From: PNOJ01 sp016706845
GTDB lineage: Bacteria; Krumholzibacteriota; Krumholzibacteriia; LZORAL124-64-63
DNA: 64,000 nucleotides
Direction of reading: 5' to 3'
NCBI GenBank assembly: GCA_016706845.1
Contig: JADJIV010000014.1
Span: 47,447 to 111,446 of the forward strand
Both the position numbers and the translations under genes were made by a program. Shown here in pieces: positions 16,124 through 25,341 of the stretch. Under the pieces are notes generated by a model. That model did no database searches. It was not told the DNA's origin and saw nothing but the letters and a program-made list of their open reading frames with translations. How positions within the stretch are numbered: position 1 is the stretch's first letter; every line of letters starts with the position of its first letter.

Positions 16124-17774
16124 TCAGCCGATCCAGCGGCGGATGGGATCGAGCCAGAAGGACGGATCGAGCCACGTCCAACGCAGGTCCTCGGGCGCGA
16201 GTTCCCGGCGGCGTCGCAGCAGGCCCATCGCCTGCGCGCTGCGCTCCTGGCGGTGCAGCAGGCCGAGCCTCTCCTGGAGCAGGGCGTCGGAGACCGCGTC
16301 GGGCGTGAAGCCCTCCCCCGTGTCGTCCAGGACAAGGTAGGCCTTCACCAGCAGGGTGGCGAGCGGCTCGCTCGCCTCGCCTTCATCGGCGAGCTCGCGC
16401 AGCATCGGCAGGGCCGCGAGCCAGTCGCCGGACGCGGCCAGGGCGCGCGCCCGCAGCAGGCGCCAGGCGGGCTCGTCGGCTGCGGCGGCCGGGATGTCCG
16501 CCGGCGCGATCGTCCCCCCTGGGCCAGCTTCATCTGCAGGGCCAGGTAGGCGGGCCGCGTGTCCGGCGGGACCCGGTCGGCGCCCGGCCACTGGTCCAGC
16601 AGCTTGCCGAGGCGGTCCCAGCGCCGCACCGCCAGCAGGTGGCAACCCAGGTAGTGGTGGTAGTCGGCGTCGAGGAACCACTTGTCGCAGAGTTCCTCCA
16701 GGCGGCGCCGGGCCTCGTCCTGGCGGCCGTCGAGCTCGTCGGCGGCAGCGAGCAGCAATTCCGCCATCGGGAAGGAAGCCGCGAGGTCGTGCCAGGCGCC
16801 CAGGGCGGCGCGGGCTTCGGCGCGCCGGCCGGTCAGCAACGCCAGCGACGCGTTCAGGTAGGCGCAGAACAGCGCTTCGCCGGGGTGCCCGGCGACCGGA
16901 TCGGTCAGTTCCGCCTGGGCGAGGATCACTTCGCGCGCATCCCGGAAGCGATGCTGGTCGGCGAGGACCAGGGCCTTGAGGTGGGCGGCGGTGCGGTAGC
17001 GGGGATTGAGGTGGAGGGCCTGGTCCACCTCCACGAGCGCCTCGGTGTTGCGGCCGGTCTGGAACAGCGCCGCCGCGAGGCGGACGCGGTGGTCGGGATA
17101 GGTGGGGTTCGCGTCGCACAGCTCGCGCATGCGCGCGATGCCCTCGTCCCAGTCGCCGGAACGGCAGGTCTCGACGGCCGCGCGGACGCGGTCGCCGTCG
17201 CGGGCCTCGTCCGCGGCTTCGCGCAGCAGGGCGAGCAGATTGTCCGGGAGGTTCGCGGCGGTGAAGCGGCCGACCCCCGCGAGGTGGCGGATCAGGGGGT
17301 GCTCGACACGCCGGCCGCTGGACAGCAGCGCGTTCAGGCTGGTCGCGGCCTGGTCGGACGCGTCCAGGCTGCCCAGAGCGGCGGCTTCGAGCAAACGGCC
17401 TTCCACGTAGTCGGCATTGAAGTGCAGCGCGGTGCGTGCGGCGTCGCCAGCGCCTCTTCCCAGCGGGCCGTCGAGGCGAGTGCGATGCCGTGCCAGAAGT
17501 GCAGGTCCGGAAAGGTCGGCCAGCGCGATGCGGCCTCGGCGAACAGAGGCACCGCGCCGGCGGGATCGCCCGCGCTCACCAGCAGGCGCCCCTGCTGGGT
17601 CAGGCACTGGCGCAGATGGAAATCGCTGAGCGGTGCGGCCTTCCCCGCGCGCTCCGCTTCGGCCGCGCGCAGCAGGGGCAGGGCCTCGGCGTAGCGGCCC
17701 TGCTCGCAAAGCGCGACGCCGGAGTGATGCGCTTCATCACTCCGGCGTCCCCACCATTTGCCCCACAGCGGCAT
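16124..17774 (-). CDS. TPR protein encoded directly after ftsZ, two frameshifts
   Basis: ATG at 17774 comes one base after the ftsZ stop (TGAAATG), so translation is probably coupled. About 550 residues after shifts near 17440 and 16520. TPR-type helices fill the protein, for example GVALCEQGRYAEALPLLRA, LLVSAGDPAGAVPLFAEAA, RLAAALFQTGRNTEALVEVD, LKALVLADQHRFRDAREV and LGCHLLAVRRWDRLGKLL. It ends in an aromatic tail (WTWLDPSFWLDPIRRWIG). No signal peptide is evident at this start. The position suggests a cell-division or envelope scaffold, but that is inference; I know no standard dcw gene at this place. Confidence 0.65.
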
Positions 17775-17775
17775 T

Positions 17776-19398
17776 TCAGTCCAGGTATTTGCGGGTGTAC
17801 GCGGGTTCCGAGAGATCACGGCGCGAAGCCTCGCCCACCGGCACGGCGGCGCGGCGTCCGGACGGCGCCAGTCGCTCGGAAAGCTCCCGCACCTCGTGCA
17901 GGGGCACGACGTTGGAATCCACGCGGGCGACGCGTCCGGCCGCGGCCGGCGGCGGCGTCCGCACGGCGGACTCCTCGTCGTCGAAACGCAGCGGCGCGTC
18001 CATCCCGGGCCAGGCCGGCGTCGTCGCCGCGGCGGCCGGCGCCGCGGACATCGGCGAGACGGACAGGGGCACGGCGCTGCCGGCGGCGGCGGCCATGACC
18101 CGCAGCAGCGGCGGCGCGACGGCGGGTTCGTCCGCCGGCGACTCGTCGCGTTCGGCCGCGAAACCGCTGTCGTCGTCCGCGGCCGCGAAGTCGGGTTCGA
18201 ACTCGACGAACGTCAGTACGGGCGCCTCGAAACCGGTGGCGGCCGGCGCCTCGTCGGGCCGGACGGCGGCGATCGTCGCGTCGGCAGGCTCGTCGACGGG
18301 CTCATCCCAGCTCAGAACCGGGGTCTCGTCGCCTGAGCTCCCGTCGGAATCCTCGGCGAAATCGACCGGTGTCTCCGCGACGACGACCGGTTCCGGCTCC
18401 GGAGCGGCCGCGGCGGCGGGACGCGCCACGGGTTCGTACACGCCGCCGCGGTCGAAGCCGGTGGCGATGACCGTGACCTGGAGCGTGTCGCCCAGATCCG
18501 GCTCGATGCCGTAGCCGAAGATGATGTGGGCCTGGTCGCCGGCGGCCTCCTGCACGAGGCTCATCACGGCGTTGGTCTCCTTCAGGCTGACCTCGGCGCT
18601 CGTGAGGTTCACCAGCACGCCCTTCGCGCCGCGGATGTCGACGTCCTCGAGCAGCGGCGAGCTGATGGCCGCGCGCGCCGCGGTCTCGGCGCGGTTCTCG
18701 CCGGACGCCTTGCCCGTCCCCATCAGCGCGACGCCCATGCCCTGCATCACCGAGCGCACGTCGGCGAAGTCGAGGTTGACCATGTGCGGTTTCATGATGA
18801 TGTCGTGGATGCCGCGGGTCGCCTCGTAGAGGACCGTGTCGGCGAAGCGGAAGGCCTCGGTCATCGACGTGTCCGGCGGCACGACCTCGAGCAGCCGCTC
18901 GTTGGGGATCACGATCAGCGTGTCCACCGACTCGCGCAGCTCCGCGAGGCCGGCCTCCGCCTGGCGCAGGCGGACGCGGCCCTCGAAGCGGAACGGCTTG
19001 GTGACGACGCCGACGGTCAGCGCGCCGAGCTCGCGGGCGATGCGGGCCACGACCGGCGCGGCGCCGGTGCCGGTGCCGCCGCCCATGCCGGCGGTGACGA
19101 ACACCATGTCGCTGCCTTCGAGCGCGTCGCGGACCAGCGTCTCGTCCTCGACGACGGCGTGACGGCCGACGTCGGGATCGCCGCCGGAGCCGAGGCCGCG
19201 CGTGGTCACGCAGCCGATCTGCAGCACCGTGTCGGCGCGCGAGGAGTGCAGGGCCTGCAGGTCCGTGTTGACCGCGATGAAGTCGACCCCGTCCAGGCCG
19301 GAATCGATCATGCGGTTGATGGCGTTGCCGCCGGCGCCGCCGACGCCGGCGACGCGGATCCTGGCGAGCCTCTCGGTGGGTTCAACGAGTTCGAACAT
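17776..19398 (-). CDS. ftsZ: Cell division protein FtsZ with a long C-terminal linker
   Basis: FtsZ is the tubulin-like GTPase that forms the division ring. The 540-residue protein has the N-terminal nucleotide fold (VAGVGGAGGNAINRMI), the tubulin signature GMGGGTGTGAAP, and the T7 synergy loop NLDFADVRSVM carrying the catalytic aspartates. The globular domain ends near residue 318. It is followed by an acidic, alanine/proline-rich linker of about 210 residues, far longer than the usual 50-100. The extreme C-terminus DLSEPAYTRKYLD is the probable conserved peptide that binds FtsA. The ribosome site is GGAGGAGAGGGG. It follows ftsA after 132 bases, which hold a possible promoter and a small hairpin (CCACG/CGTGG). 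Confidence 0.97.
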   Translation of the reverse strand: MFELVEPTERLARIRVAGVGGAGGNAINRMIDSGLDGVDFIAVNTDLQALHSSRADTVLQIGCVTTRGLGSGGDPDVGRHAVVEDETLVRDALEGSDMVFVTAGMGGGTGTGAAPVVARIARELGALTVGVVTKPFRFEGRVRLRQAEAGLAELRESVDTLIVIPNERLLEVVPPDTSMTEAFRFADTVLYEATRGIHDIIMKPHMVNLDFADVRSVMQGMGVALMGTGKASGENRAETAARAAISSPLLEDVDIRGAKGVLVNLTSAEVSLKETNAVMSLVQEAAGDQAHIIFGYGIEPDLGDTLQVTVIATGFDRGGVYEPVARPAAAAAPEPEPVVVAETPVDFAEDSDGSSGDETPVLSWDEPVDEPADATIAAVRPDEAPAATGFEAPVLTFVEFEPDFAAADDDSGFAAERDESPADEPAVAPPLLRVMAAAAGSAVPLSVSPMSAAPAAAATTPAWPGMDAPLRFDDEESAVRTPPPAAAGRVARVDSNVVPLHEVRELSERLAPSGRRAAVPVGEASRRDLSEPAYTRKYLD

Positions 19399-19463
19399 GA
19401 CAGCCCCTCTCCTCCGTGATCGGGTGTGCCGTCGGTGGATCTCAACGGGTATGCTGGCTTCTT

Positions 19464-19492
19464 TCTTAACACATCATGCTGGGGGTGTCCAA
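19464..19492 (-). promoter_or_regulatory. Possible own promoter of ftsZ
   Basis: On the minus strand TTGGAC (19487-19492) and TTAAGA (19464-19469) are 17 bases apart in the unusually long ftsA-ftsZ gap. The -10 box is poor. A separate ftsZ promoter is common in bacteria, which is the main support. Confidence 0.3.
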
Positions 19493-19530
19493 CAGGTTTT
19501 TCCCCACGGGTCGTGGTTTTTCGGCGCCGC

Positions 19531-20751
19531 TCAGCGCCGGCGGAACAGCCCGCCGAGCCAGCCCTTCGGCTTGTGGGGCGGTTCCCCGGGCTCGCCGCCC
19601 GGGCCGGCGTCCTGGCCGCCGCCCAGCGCCCAGTAAGCCAGGCCGACCGCGGTGGCCCACTGGCCCTCGGGCAGCGGCTTGCCGCCGGACAGGCCCAGCG
19701 GCGACAGGCGGCGCTGCGCCGGCAGCGACAGCACCTCCTCGATCAGCTGCTCGGTGCCCGCGCAGCGCGAACCGCCGCCGGTCACCACGACGCCGCGGTG
19801 CAGCTGGGCCTGCTGGAAGTCCGGACCCATGTCGCGCTTCACGAGCGACACGATCTCCTCGAGGCGCGGTTCGAGGATGGCGGCGACCAGCCCCGGCGAC
19901 TCGTCGGGCTCGGTCTCCTCGAAGAGCATCTCGGGATCCACGTCGTCGGCGAGGCTGCGCAGCGCCAGGCCGCGCTGCCGCTTGATGGCCTCGGCCTCGG
20001 CGGCGCTGACGCGCAGGCCGTGGGCCAGGTCGTTGGTCATGTGCACGCCGCCCCAGGGGACGACGCCGCTGCCCGCGATGCGCCCGCTGCGGTGGATCAC
20101 CCACTGCGTCTGCTGGCCGCCGATGTCGATCAGCAGCACGCCCTCCTGGCGCTCCTGCGGGGTGAGCAGCGCCGCGGCCGTCGCCAGCGCGTCGATGTGC
20201 CAGCTCGCCGCGTGGTAGCCGGACTTCTCGATCGTGTGCTCGAGGTTGTGCTGGACGCTGCTGGAACCCGTGACCAGGTAGGCGTCGACCTCGAGCATCG
20301 AGCCCGGCCGGTCGAGCGGATCGACGACGCCCGGGATCCCGTCCACGGTGTACGACACGGGGTTCGAGGCGAGGATCGCATGGTCGAAGGGGATGGCGAT
20401 GCTGGTGGCCTTCTCCAGGACCGCGTCGACGTCGCGCGCGTCCACGGCGCGGCGGTTCGGCCCGATCTTGTGCTGCCCGCGCGCCCACAGCGAGCGCAGG
20501 TGCGAGCCGGAGATGCCGTAGCAGAAGCCGGCGATGTCCACGTTCGCCGAAGCCTCGGCGGCGCGCACCGCCTTGGCGATGGCCCGGCTGCCGGACCCGA
20601 CGTCCACGAAGTCCCCGTCGCGGAACCCGGCCGCCTCGGCGCTGCCGGCGCCGAGCACGGCGAGCCCGCCGTCCGGCGACGGGGCGGCGACCAGGACGCG
20701 GAATTCGGTGCTGCCGAGGTCGCAGGCGACGATCAGCTCATCATGCTCCAT
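19531..20751 (-). CDS. ftsA: Cell division protein FtsA
   Basis: FtsA is the actin-like ATPase that ties FtsZ to the membrane. The 406-residue protein has the phosphate-1 motif VACDLGSTEFRVLV, the 1C subdomain, the second phosphate loop LLIDIGGQQTQW, and the adenosine motif VVVTGGGSRCAG. The C-terminus is a short amphipathic helix (KGWLGGLFRRR), the membrane anchor typical of FtsA. Length is normal. The start codon lies inside the last codons of ftsQ (11-base overlap), so translation is coupled. Confidence 0.95.
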   Translation of the reverse strand: MEHDELIVACDLGSTEFRVLVAAPSPDGGLAVLGAGSAEAAGFRDGDFVDVGSGSRAIAKAVRAAEASANVDIAGFCYGISGSHLRSLWARGQHKIGPNRRAVDARDVDAVLEKATSIAIPFDHAILASNPVSYTVDGIPGVVDPLDRPGSMLEVDAYLVTGSSSVQHNLEHTIEKSGYHAASWHIDALATAAALLTPQERQEGVLLIDIGGQQTQWVIHRSGRIAGSGVVPWGGVHMTNDLAHGLRVSAAEAEAIKRQRGLALRSLADDVDPEMLFEETEPDESPGLVAAILEPRLEEIVSLVKRDMGPDFQQAQLHRGVVVTGGGSRCAGTEQLIEEVLSLPAQRRLSPLGLSGGKPLPEGQWATAVGLAYWALGGGQDAGPGGEPGEPPHKPKGWLGGLFRRR

Positions 20752-21562
20752 GGTCGTCCTTCTCTCGCGGCGGCTCCGTGGTGTCGGGCGGAGCCGGTTT
20801 CTCGACGGTGACCTGCCCCTGGAAGCGCAGGTCGACGATGCAGCTGTCCGGGATGCTGTCCCGGACGCCCAGGTAGCGCGTCAGGCGCGCGGTGAACCCC
20901 TCGCGGCCGAGGACCAGGCGCCCGCCTTCGCCGGCCAGCACGAGCGACAGCCCGCGCTCGTCGCGCAGGACGAAGTCGACCGGGTGGGCCGTCTCCAGCC
21001 CCGTGCCGCGCACGGCCTCCACCAGCTCGCGCAGCATCTCGGCGTCGCGCGGCGGCAGGTTCCGGCGGCCGTCGCCGACCCGGTCCACCAGCAGCGGCAG
21101 ATCCAGCGGCGGCAGCAGGTCCGGCAGGCGCAGGCGCCGGCCGTTCTCGATCAGCACGTCGCGGTCCCCCCCGCCGGCCACCACGACCTGCGGGCGCCAC
21201 TCCTGCAGGCGGACGTGCAGGGTCGAGGGCAGCAGGCGCGTGACCTCGGCGTCGCGGACCCACGGCAGCAGGCGCAGCGAGTCGGTGAAGGCGGCGGTGT
21301 CGAAGCGCCAGATGTTGCGGCCCAGGGCCCAGCGCAGGCGCCACTCCAGTTGCGCCCGGTCGCTGAACCGGTAGCGGTCCGTCTCCACGCGCGCCACGGC
21401 GAACCGCGACGACGTCAGCAGCCAGAGCGCGCCCCCGACCACGACGGCGGCGACCCCCAGCGCGGCCGCGCCCCGCAGAAGCAGCCGCCGCGTGTCGCGG
21501 CGGCGCGCGCGGCGGCGGGCCATGCCCGACGCGGCCCGCGGCGGCCGGCCCGGCGCGCTCAT
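20741..21562 (-). CDS. ftsQ: Cell division protein FtsQ
   Basis: A bitopic membrane protein that bridges early and late divisome parts. A basic cytoplasmic N-terminus (MARRRARRRDTRR) precedes one membrane helix (GAAALGVAAVVVGGALWLL). A POTRA domain follows (FAVARVETDRYRFSDRAQLEWRL in outline) with the typical NIWRFDT and LPWVRDAEVTRLLPSTLHVRLQEWRP-like path, then the FtsQ beta domain. The ATG at 21562 overlaps the murC stop as ATGA, which decides this start over one ten codons upstream. About 273 residues, a normal length. Confidence 0.9.
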   Translation of the reverse strand: MSAPGRPPRAASGMARRRARRRDTRRLLLRGAAALGVAAVVVGGALWLLTSSRFAVARVETDRYRFSDRAQLEWRLRWALGRNIWRFDTAAFTDSLRLLPWVRDAEVTRLLPSTLHVRLQEWRPQVVVAGGGDRDVLIENGRRLRLPDLLPPLDLPLLVDRVGDGRRNLPPRDAEMLRELVEAVRGTGLETAHPVDFVLRDERGLSLVLAGEGGRLVLGREGFTARLTRYLGVRDSIPDSCIVDLRFQGQVTVEKPAPPDTTEPPREKDDHGA

Positions 21563-22932
21563 GCCGCGCCCCTGCGCGCCAGGTGTTCGCACACGGGCCC
21601 GACCAGGCGGCCGATGTCGCCGGCGCCCAGGGTGACCAGCAGGTCGCCCGCGGCCACCGTCGCGTCGAGCCAGCGCGCGACGTCGTCGGGGCCCTCCAGC
21701 AGCGCGGCCGCATCACGGCCCCTGCGCGCGAGCGCGGCCGCGATCAGCCCGCTGCCGACGCCGGGCAGCGGCTCCTCGCTGGCGGCGTACACCGGCAGCA
21801 GGCCTACGGCGTCGGCCGCCGCCAGGGCGTCGGCGAACTCGTCGGCGAACCGCAGGGTGCGCGAGTAGCGGTGGGGCTGGAAGAGCACGACCAGGCGGCG
21901 CCCCTCGTCGCGCGCGACGGCGAGGGTGGCGGCGATCTCGGTGGGGTGGTGCCCGTAGTCGTCGACCACGCGCACGCCGCCCGGCTCCCCGTGCTCCTGG
22001 TAGCGGCGGCCGACGCCCGCGAAACCGCCCAGGGCCCGGGCCGCCAGCGCGAAGGGGACGCCCAGCTCCATGCCGACCGCCACCGCCGCCAGCGCGTTGG
22101 CCAGGTTGTGCCGCCCGCGCAGGCGCAGTTCGAGGCGCCCGAGCTCGCGGCCGCCCGCCAGCACCGTCGCGGCGCCCGGCTGGGACGGGTCGGGCACGCC
22201 GCGCACGTCGGCGTCCGCGCCGAGGCCGTAGGTGATGACCTTGCGCTCGAGTCGCGGGATCAGCGCCCGCACCTCGGGATCGTCCTGGCAGAGCACGCAC
22301 GCCCCGTAGAACGGCACGCGCGCCAGGAAGGCGCGGAAGGCGGCGCGCAGGTCGTCCATCTCCGGATAGAAGTCGACGTGCTCGTGGTCGATGTTGGTGA
22401 CCACGGCCACCGTCGGCACCAGGTGCAGGAAGGTGCCGTCGCTCTCGTCGGCCTCGGCCACGAGGTAGTCGCCGGCGCCGAGCACCGCGTTCGCCCCGGT
22501 CGCCAGCGCGCGGCCGCCCACCAGGACGGTCGGATCCAGCCCGCCCGCGGCCAGGACCTCGGCCACCAGCGAGGTCGTGGTCGTCTTGCCGTGGGAACCG
22601 GCCACGGCGATGCCGTACTTCAGACGCATGAGTTCGGCGAGCATCTCGGCGCGGCGGATGACCGGGATGCCGAGCCGGCGCGCTTCGGTGACCTCGGAGT
22701 TGGCGCGCGTGACCGCCGACGAGTAGACCACGACGTCGGCGCCCCGCACCTGCTCGTCGCGGGGCCCGATCGCGATCGACGCCCCGAGCCGCGCGAGCCG
22801 CTCGGTCGCCTCGGAGGCGCGCAGGTCGCTGCCGCTGACGCGGAAGCCGAGGTTCAGCAGGATCTCGGCGATGCCGCTCATGCCGATGCCGCCGATGGCG
22901 ACGAGGTGGACGTGGCGGGTGTTGCGGAACAC
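21559..22932 (-). CDS. murC: UDP-N-acetylmuramate--L-alanine ligase MurC
   Basis: MurC adds L-alanine to UDP-MurNAc, the first step of the peptide stem. 457 residues. The N-terminal Rossmann fold reads HLVAIGGIGMSGIAEIL, the ATP loop AGSHGKTTTTSLV, then EADESDGTFLHL and NIDHEHVDFY, and the C-terminal domain has HNLANALAA, DDYGHHPTEI and FQPHRYSRT. All key motifs are present and the frame is intact. It overlaps the 3' end of murG by 55 bases and ftsQ by four. Confidence 0.97.
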   Translation of the reverse strand: MFRNTRHVHLVAIGGIGMSGIAEILLNLGFRVSGSDLRASEATERLARLGASIAIGPRDEQVRGADVVVYSSAVTRANSEVTEARRLGIPVIRRAEMLAELMRLKYGIAVAGSHGKTTTTSLVAEVLAAGGLDPTVLVGGRALATGANAVLGAGDYLVAEADESDGTFLHLVPTVAVVTNIDHEHVDFYPEMDDLRAAFRAFLARVPFYGACVLCQDDPEVRALIPRLERKVITYGLGADADVRGVPDPSQPGAATVLAGGRELGRLELRLRGRHNLANALAAVAVGMELGVPFALAARALGGFAGVGRRYQEHGEPGGVRVVDDYGHHPTEIAATLAVARDEGRRLVVLFQPHRYSRTLRFADEFADALAAADAVGLLPVYAASEEPLPGVGSGLIAAALARRGRDAAALLEGPDDVARWLDATVAAGDLLVTLGAGDIGRLVGPVCEHLARRGAA

Positions 22933-24140
22933 GGCAGCTCCTTGTTACCGGCCGACCGCGGCGCGGGGCCTTCCGCGCCGGCGGGCAGGCGGCCGGCCAG
23001 CCGCATCAGGTCGGCGGCGATCTCCATCGCCGCGTCGGGCCGGGCGGCGCGCCGCGCGGCCGACGCCATCGCCCGCAGCCGCGCGGGATCGCGACGCAGC
23101 CCGTCCACGCACGCGGCCAGGGACTCGCCCGTGCACAGTTCGTCCAGCAGCAGCAGCGCGGCGCCTGCGTCCTCGCGCGACTTGGCGTTGCGCAGCTGGT
23201 GCTGGTCGGTGGCGTGCGGGTAGGGTACCAGCACCGCGGCGCAGCCCGCGGCCGCCAGCTCGGCCAGCGTCATCGCGCCCGCGCGGCAGACCACCACGTC
23301 GGCCCAGCGCAGGGCCGCGGGCATGTCGTCGATGTAGGGCGTGATGCGCGTCGCGCCCAGACGACCGACGCAGCTGCGCGCCACGGCCTCGTGCTCCCCG
23401 GCGCCGGTCTGCGCCCACAGCGACAGGTCGGTGCGCGTCGCCCAGGCGCCGCGTGCCGCGTCGACCACGGCGCGGTTGAGGGTGCGCGCGCCGCGGCTGC
23501 CGCCGAACACCAGCACGTGGCAGACGCCGTCGGTTCCGGCGGGGCGGCCCTCCCCGTCCGCGGCGCGGGGGCCCTCCTGCAGGGCCCCGGCGAAGGCGGC
23601 GCGGACCGGATTGCCGGTGTCGCGGCCGCGACCGGCCGGGAAGTAGGGCGCGGCCTCGGCGAAACCGAGGTAGACGCGCCGCGCCCAGCGGCCCAACAGA
23701 CGGTTGGTGCTGCCGGGGATCGCGTTCTGCTCCTGCAGGGCCAGAGGGCACCGCAGCGCGCGTGCCGCCAGGCCGACCGGCAGGCTGACGAAGCCGCCGC
23801 TGCCCAGCACCACGTCCGGCCGGAAGCGGCGCAGCGCCGCCAGGCTCTGCAAGACGCCCAGGACCAGATTGGCGGCGAAGCGGGCCCGGGCGACGGGGCC
23901 GAGCCCCCGGTAGCCGGACGCCGCGACGTGGACCAGGTCCAGGCCGGCGGCGGGCACCAGCCTCGACTCCAGGCCCTGACGGGTGCCGATGTAGAGCAGC
24001 CGGATCTGCGGTTCGAGGCGCCGCAGCGCCTCGGCGACGGCCAGGGCGGGGTAGATGTGCCCGCCGGTGCCGCCGCCCGCCAGGACGACCCTGACCGGCG
24101 CGGCCGGATCGGGATGGCGTTGGCCGCGGCGCGGGTTCAT
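22878..24140 (-). CDS. murG: UDP-N-acetylglucosamine transferase MurG
   Basis: MurG makes lipid II from lipid I at the inner membrane face. The GT-B protein shows the first glycine loop VVLAGGGTGGHIYPALAVAE, QEQNAIPGSTNRLL, a second loop VFGGSRGARTLN, and the donor site with ITPYIDDM, CRAGAMTLAEL and PYPHATDQHQ. At 420 residues it is longer than the usual 355-365; the last 25 residues beyond RLPAGAEG are alanine/serine-rich and run 55 bases into murC, so a shift near the end may hide an earlier stop. The ATG has GGAGGAG upstream. Confidence 0.95.
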   Translation of the reverse strand: MNPRRGQRHPDPAAPVRVVLAGGGTGGHIYPALAVAEALRRLEPQIRLLYIGTRQGLESRLVPAAGLDLVHVAASGYRGLGPVARARFAANLVLGVLQSLAALRRFRPDVVLGSGGFVSLPVGLAARALRCPLALQEQNAIPGSTNRLLGRWARRVYLGFAEAAPYFPAGRGRDTGNPVRAAFAGALQEGPRAADGEGRPAGTDGVCHVLVFGGSRGARTLNRAVVDAARGAWATRTDLSLWAQTGAGEHEAVARSCVGRLGATRITPYIDDMPAALRWADVVVCRAGAMTLAELAAAGCAAVLVPYPHATDQHQLRNAKSREDAGAALLLLDELCTGESLAACVDGLRRDPARLRAMASAARRAARPDAAMEIAADLMRLAGRLPAGAEGPAPRSAGNKELPCSATPATSTSSPSAASA

Positions 24141-24170
24141 GAATCTCCTCCGCAGGCCGGCCGGGCCGCC

Positions 24171-25341
24171 TCAGGGGCGTCCGATCACCCGCACCTTCCT
24201 GGCGCGCAGGGCGCGTCCCTGGCGGTCGATGCTCAGCAGGATGCCCACCGCCGCCAGGTTCGTGATCAGCGCGGAGCCGCCGTAGCTGATGAAGGGCAGC
24301 GGCAGGCCCATGACGGGCAGCACGCCGGTGACCATGCCGATGTTGATGGCCGCGTACGCCAGCAGCATCGTGGTCAACCCGGCGGCGACCAGGCTGCCGA
24401 ACTCGTCGCCCGCGTTGCGTGCGATGTTATAACCGCGCCAGCCCAGCAGCACAAACAGAAAAAGCGTGACCAGACCCCCCGCCAGGCCCAGTTCCTCCCC
24501 CACGACCGAGAAGATGAAGTCCGTGTGCGAATCCGGCAGGAAGGCGAAGCGCTGCTGGCTGGCCCCGATGCCCGTGCCGTGCCAGCCGCCGGCGCCCAGG
24601 CCCAGCAGCGACTGGTAGACCTGGTAGAGCTTGTCGTCGGCGCTCGGATCGATCGTGCCGTCCTTGATCCCCAGCCACCACAGGACCAGCCGGTGGTTGA
24701 TCTTGGCGATCGTGAAGAAGCCCAGAGCCGACACCGCCACGGCGCCGGCGCCCAGCCAGCCCAGAATCCGCAGCGGCAGTCCGCTGAGCGTCAGCATGAC
24801 CAGCGTCAGCAGCCCCATCATCGCCGCGTTGCCGTAGTTCGGCTGCAGGGCCAGGGCGATCATCGAGACGGCGGGGATCGCCAGCGCCGTCCAGAAGCGC
24901 CGGTCGTCGCGGCGCAGGCGATCGAAGCCGCCGGCGCACTGCTGCGCGAGGAACAGCACCAGCGCGATCTTGACGATCTCCACGGGCTGGACGCAGGAAC
25001 GACAGCCAGCGGCTGGAGCCGGCGCGCTCGTCGACGAGGCCCGTCTTGCGCAGCACGACGGTCACCAGCACGAGGCCGAGGCCGAGGCCCAGCAGCCCCC
25101 AGTTCACCAAGGGCCGGCGCAGCGTCTGGTAGTCCAGCCCGGCCAGGAACCACAGCGCGCCCAGGCCGAGGCCGAACCGGATGATCTGGTGCACCAGGTA
25201 GTAGGTGCTCGACGACGAGGTGAACGACCCGGCGTTGTAGACCATCACCACGCCGAGGATGCCCAGCACCAGCACCACGAGCATCAGCCAGCCGTCGAGC
25301 TGCTCGAACCAGGACAGCAGCTGGCGCACGCGTCGGTTCAT
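24171..25341 (-). CDS. ftsW: Lipid II polymerase FtsW, one frameshift
   Basis: A SEDS-family membrane protein that polymerises septal peptidoglycan together with FtsI. The N-terminal half has helices LMLVVLVLGILGVVMVYNAGS and VDERAGSSRWLSF, and the second half QPVEIVKIALVLFLA, QPNYGNAAMM, GLGAGGWHGTGIGASQQRFAFLPDSHTDFIFSVVGEELGL in outline, and the closing GLPLPFISYGGSALI. One extra base near 24990 splits the halves (1171 bases). ATG overlaps the murD stop as ATGA. The SHTDFIF and PFISYGGS signatures make the family certain. Confidence 0.93.
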
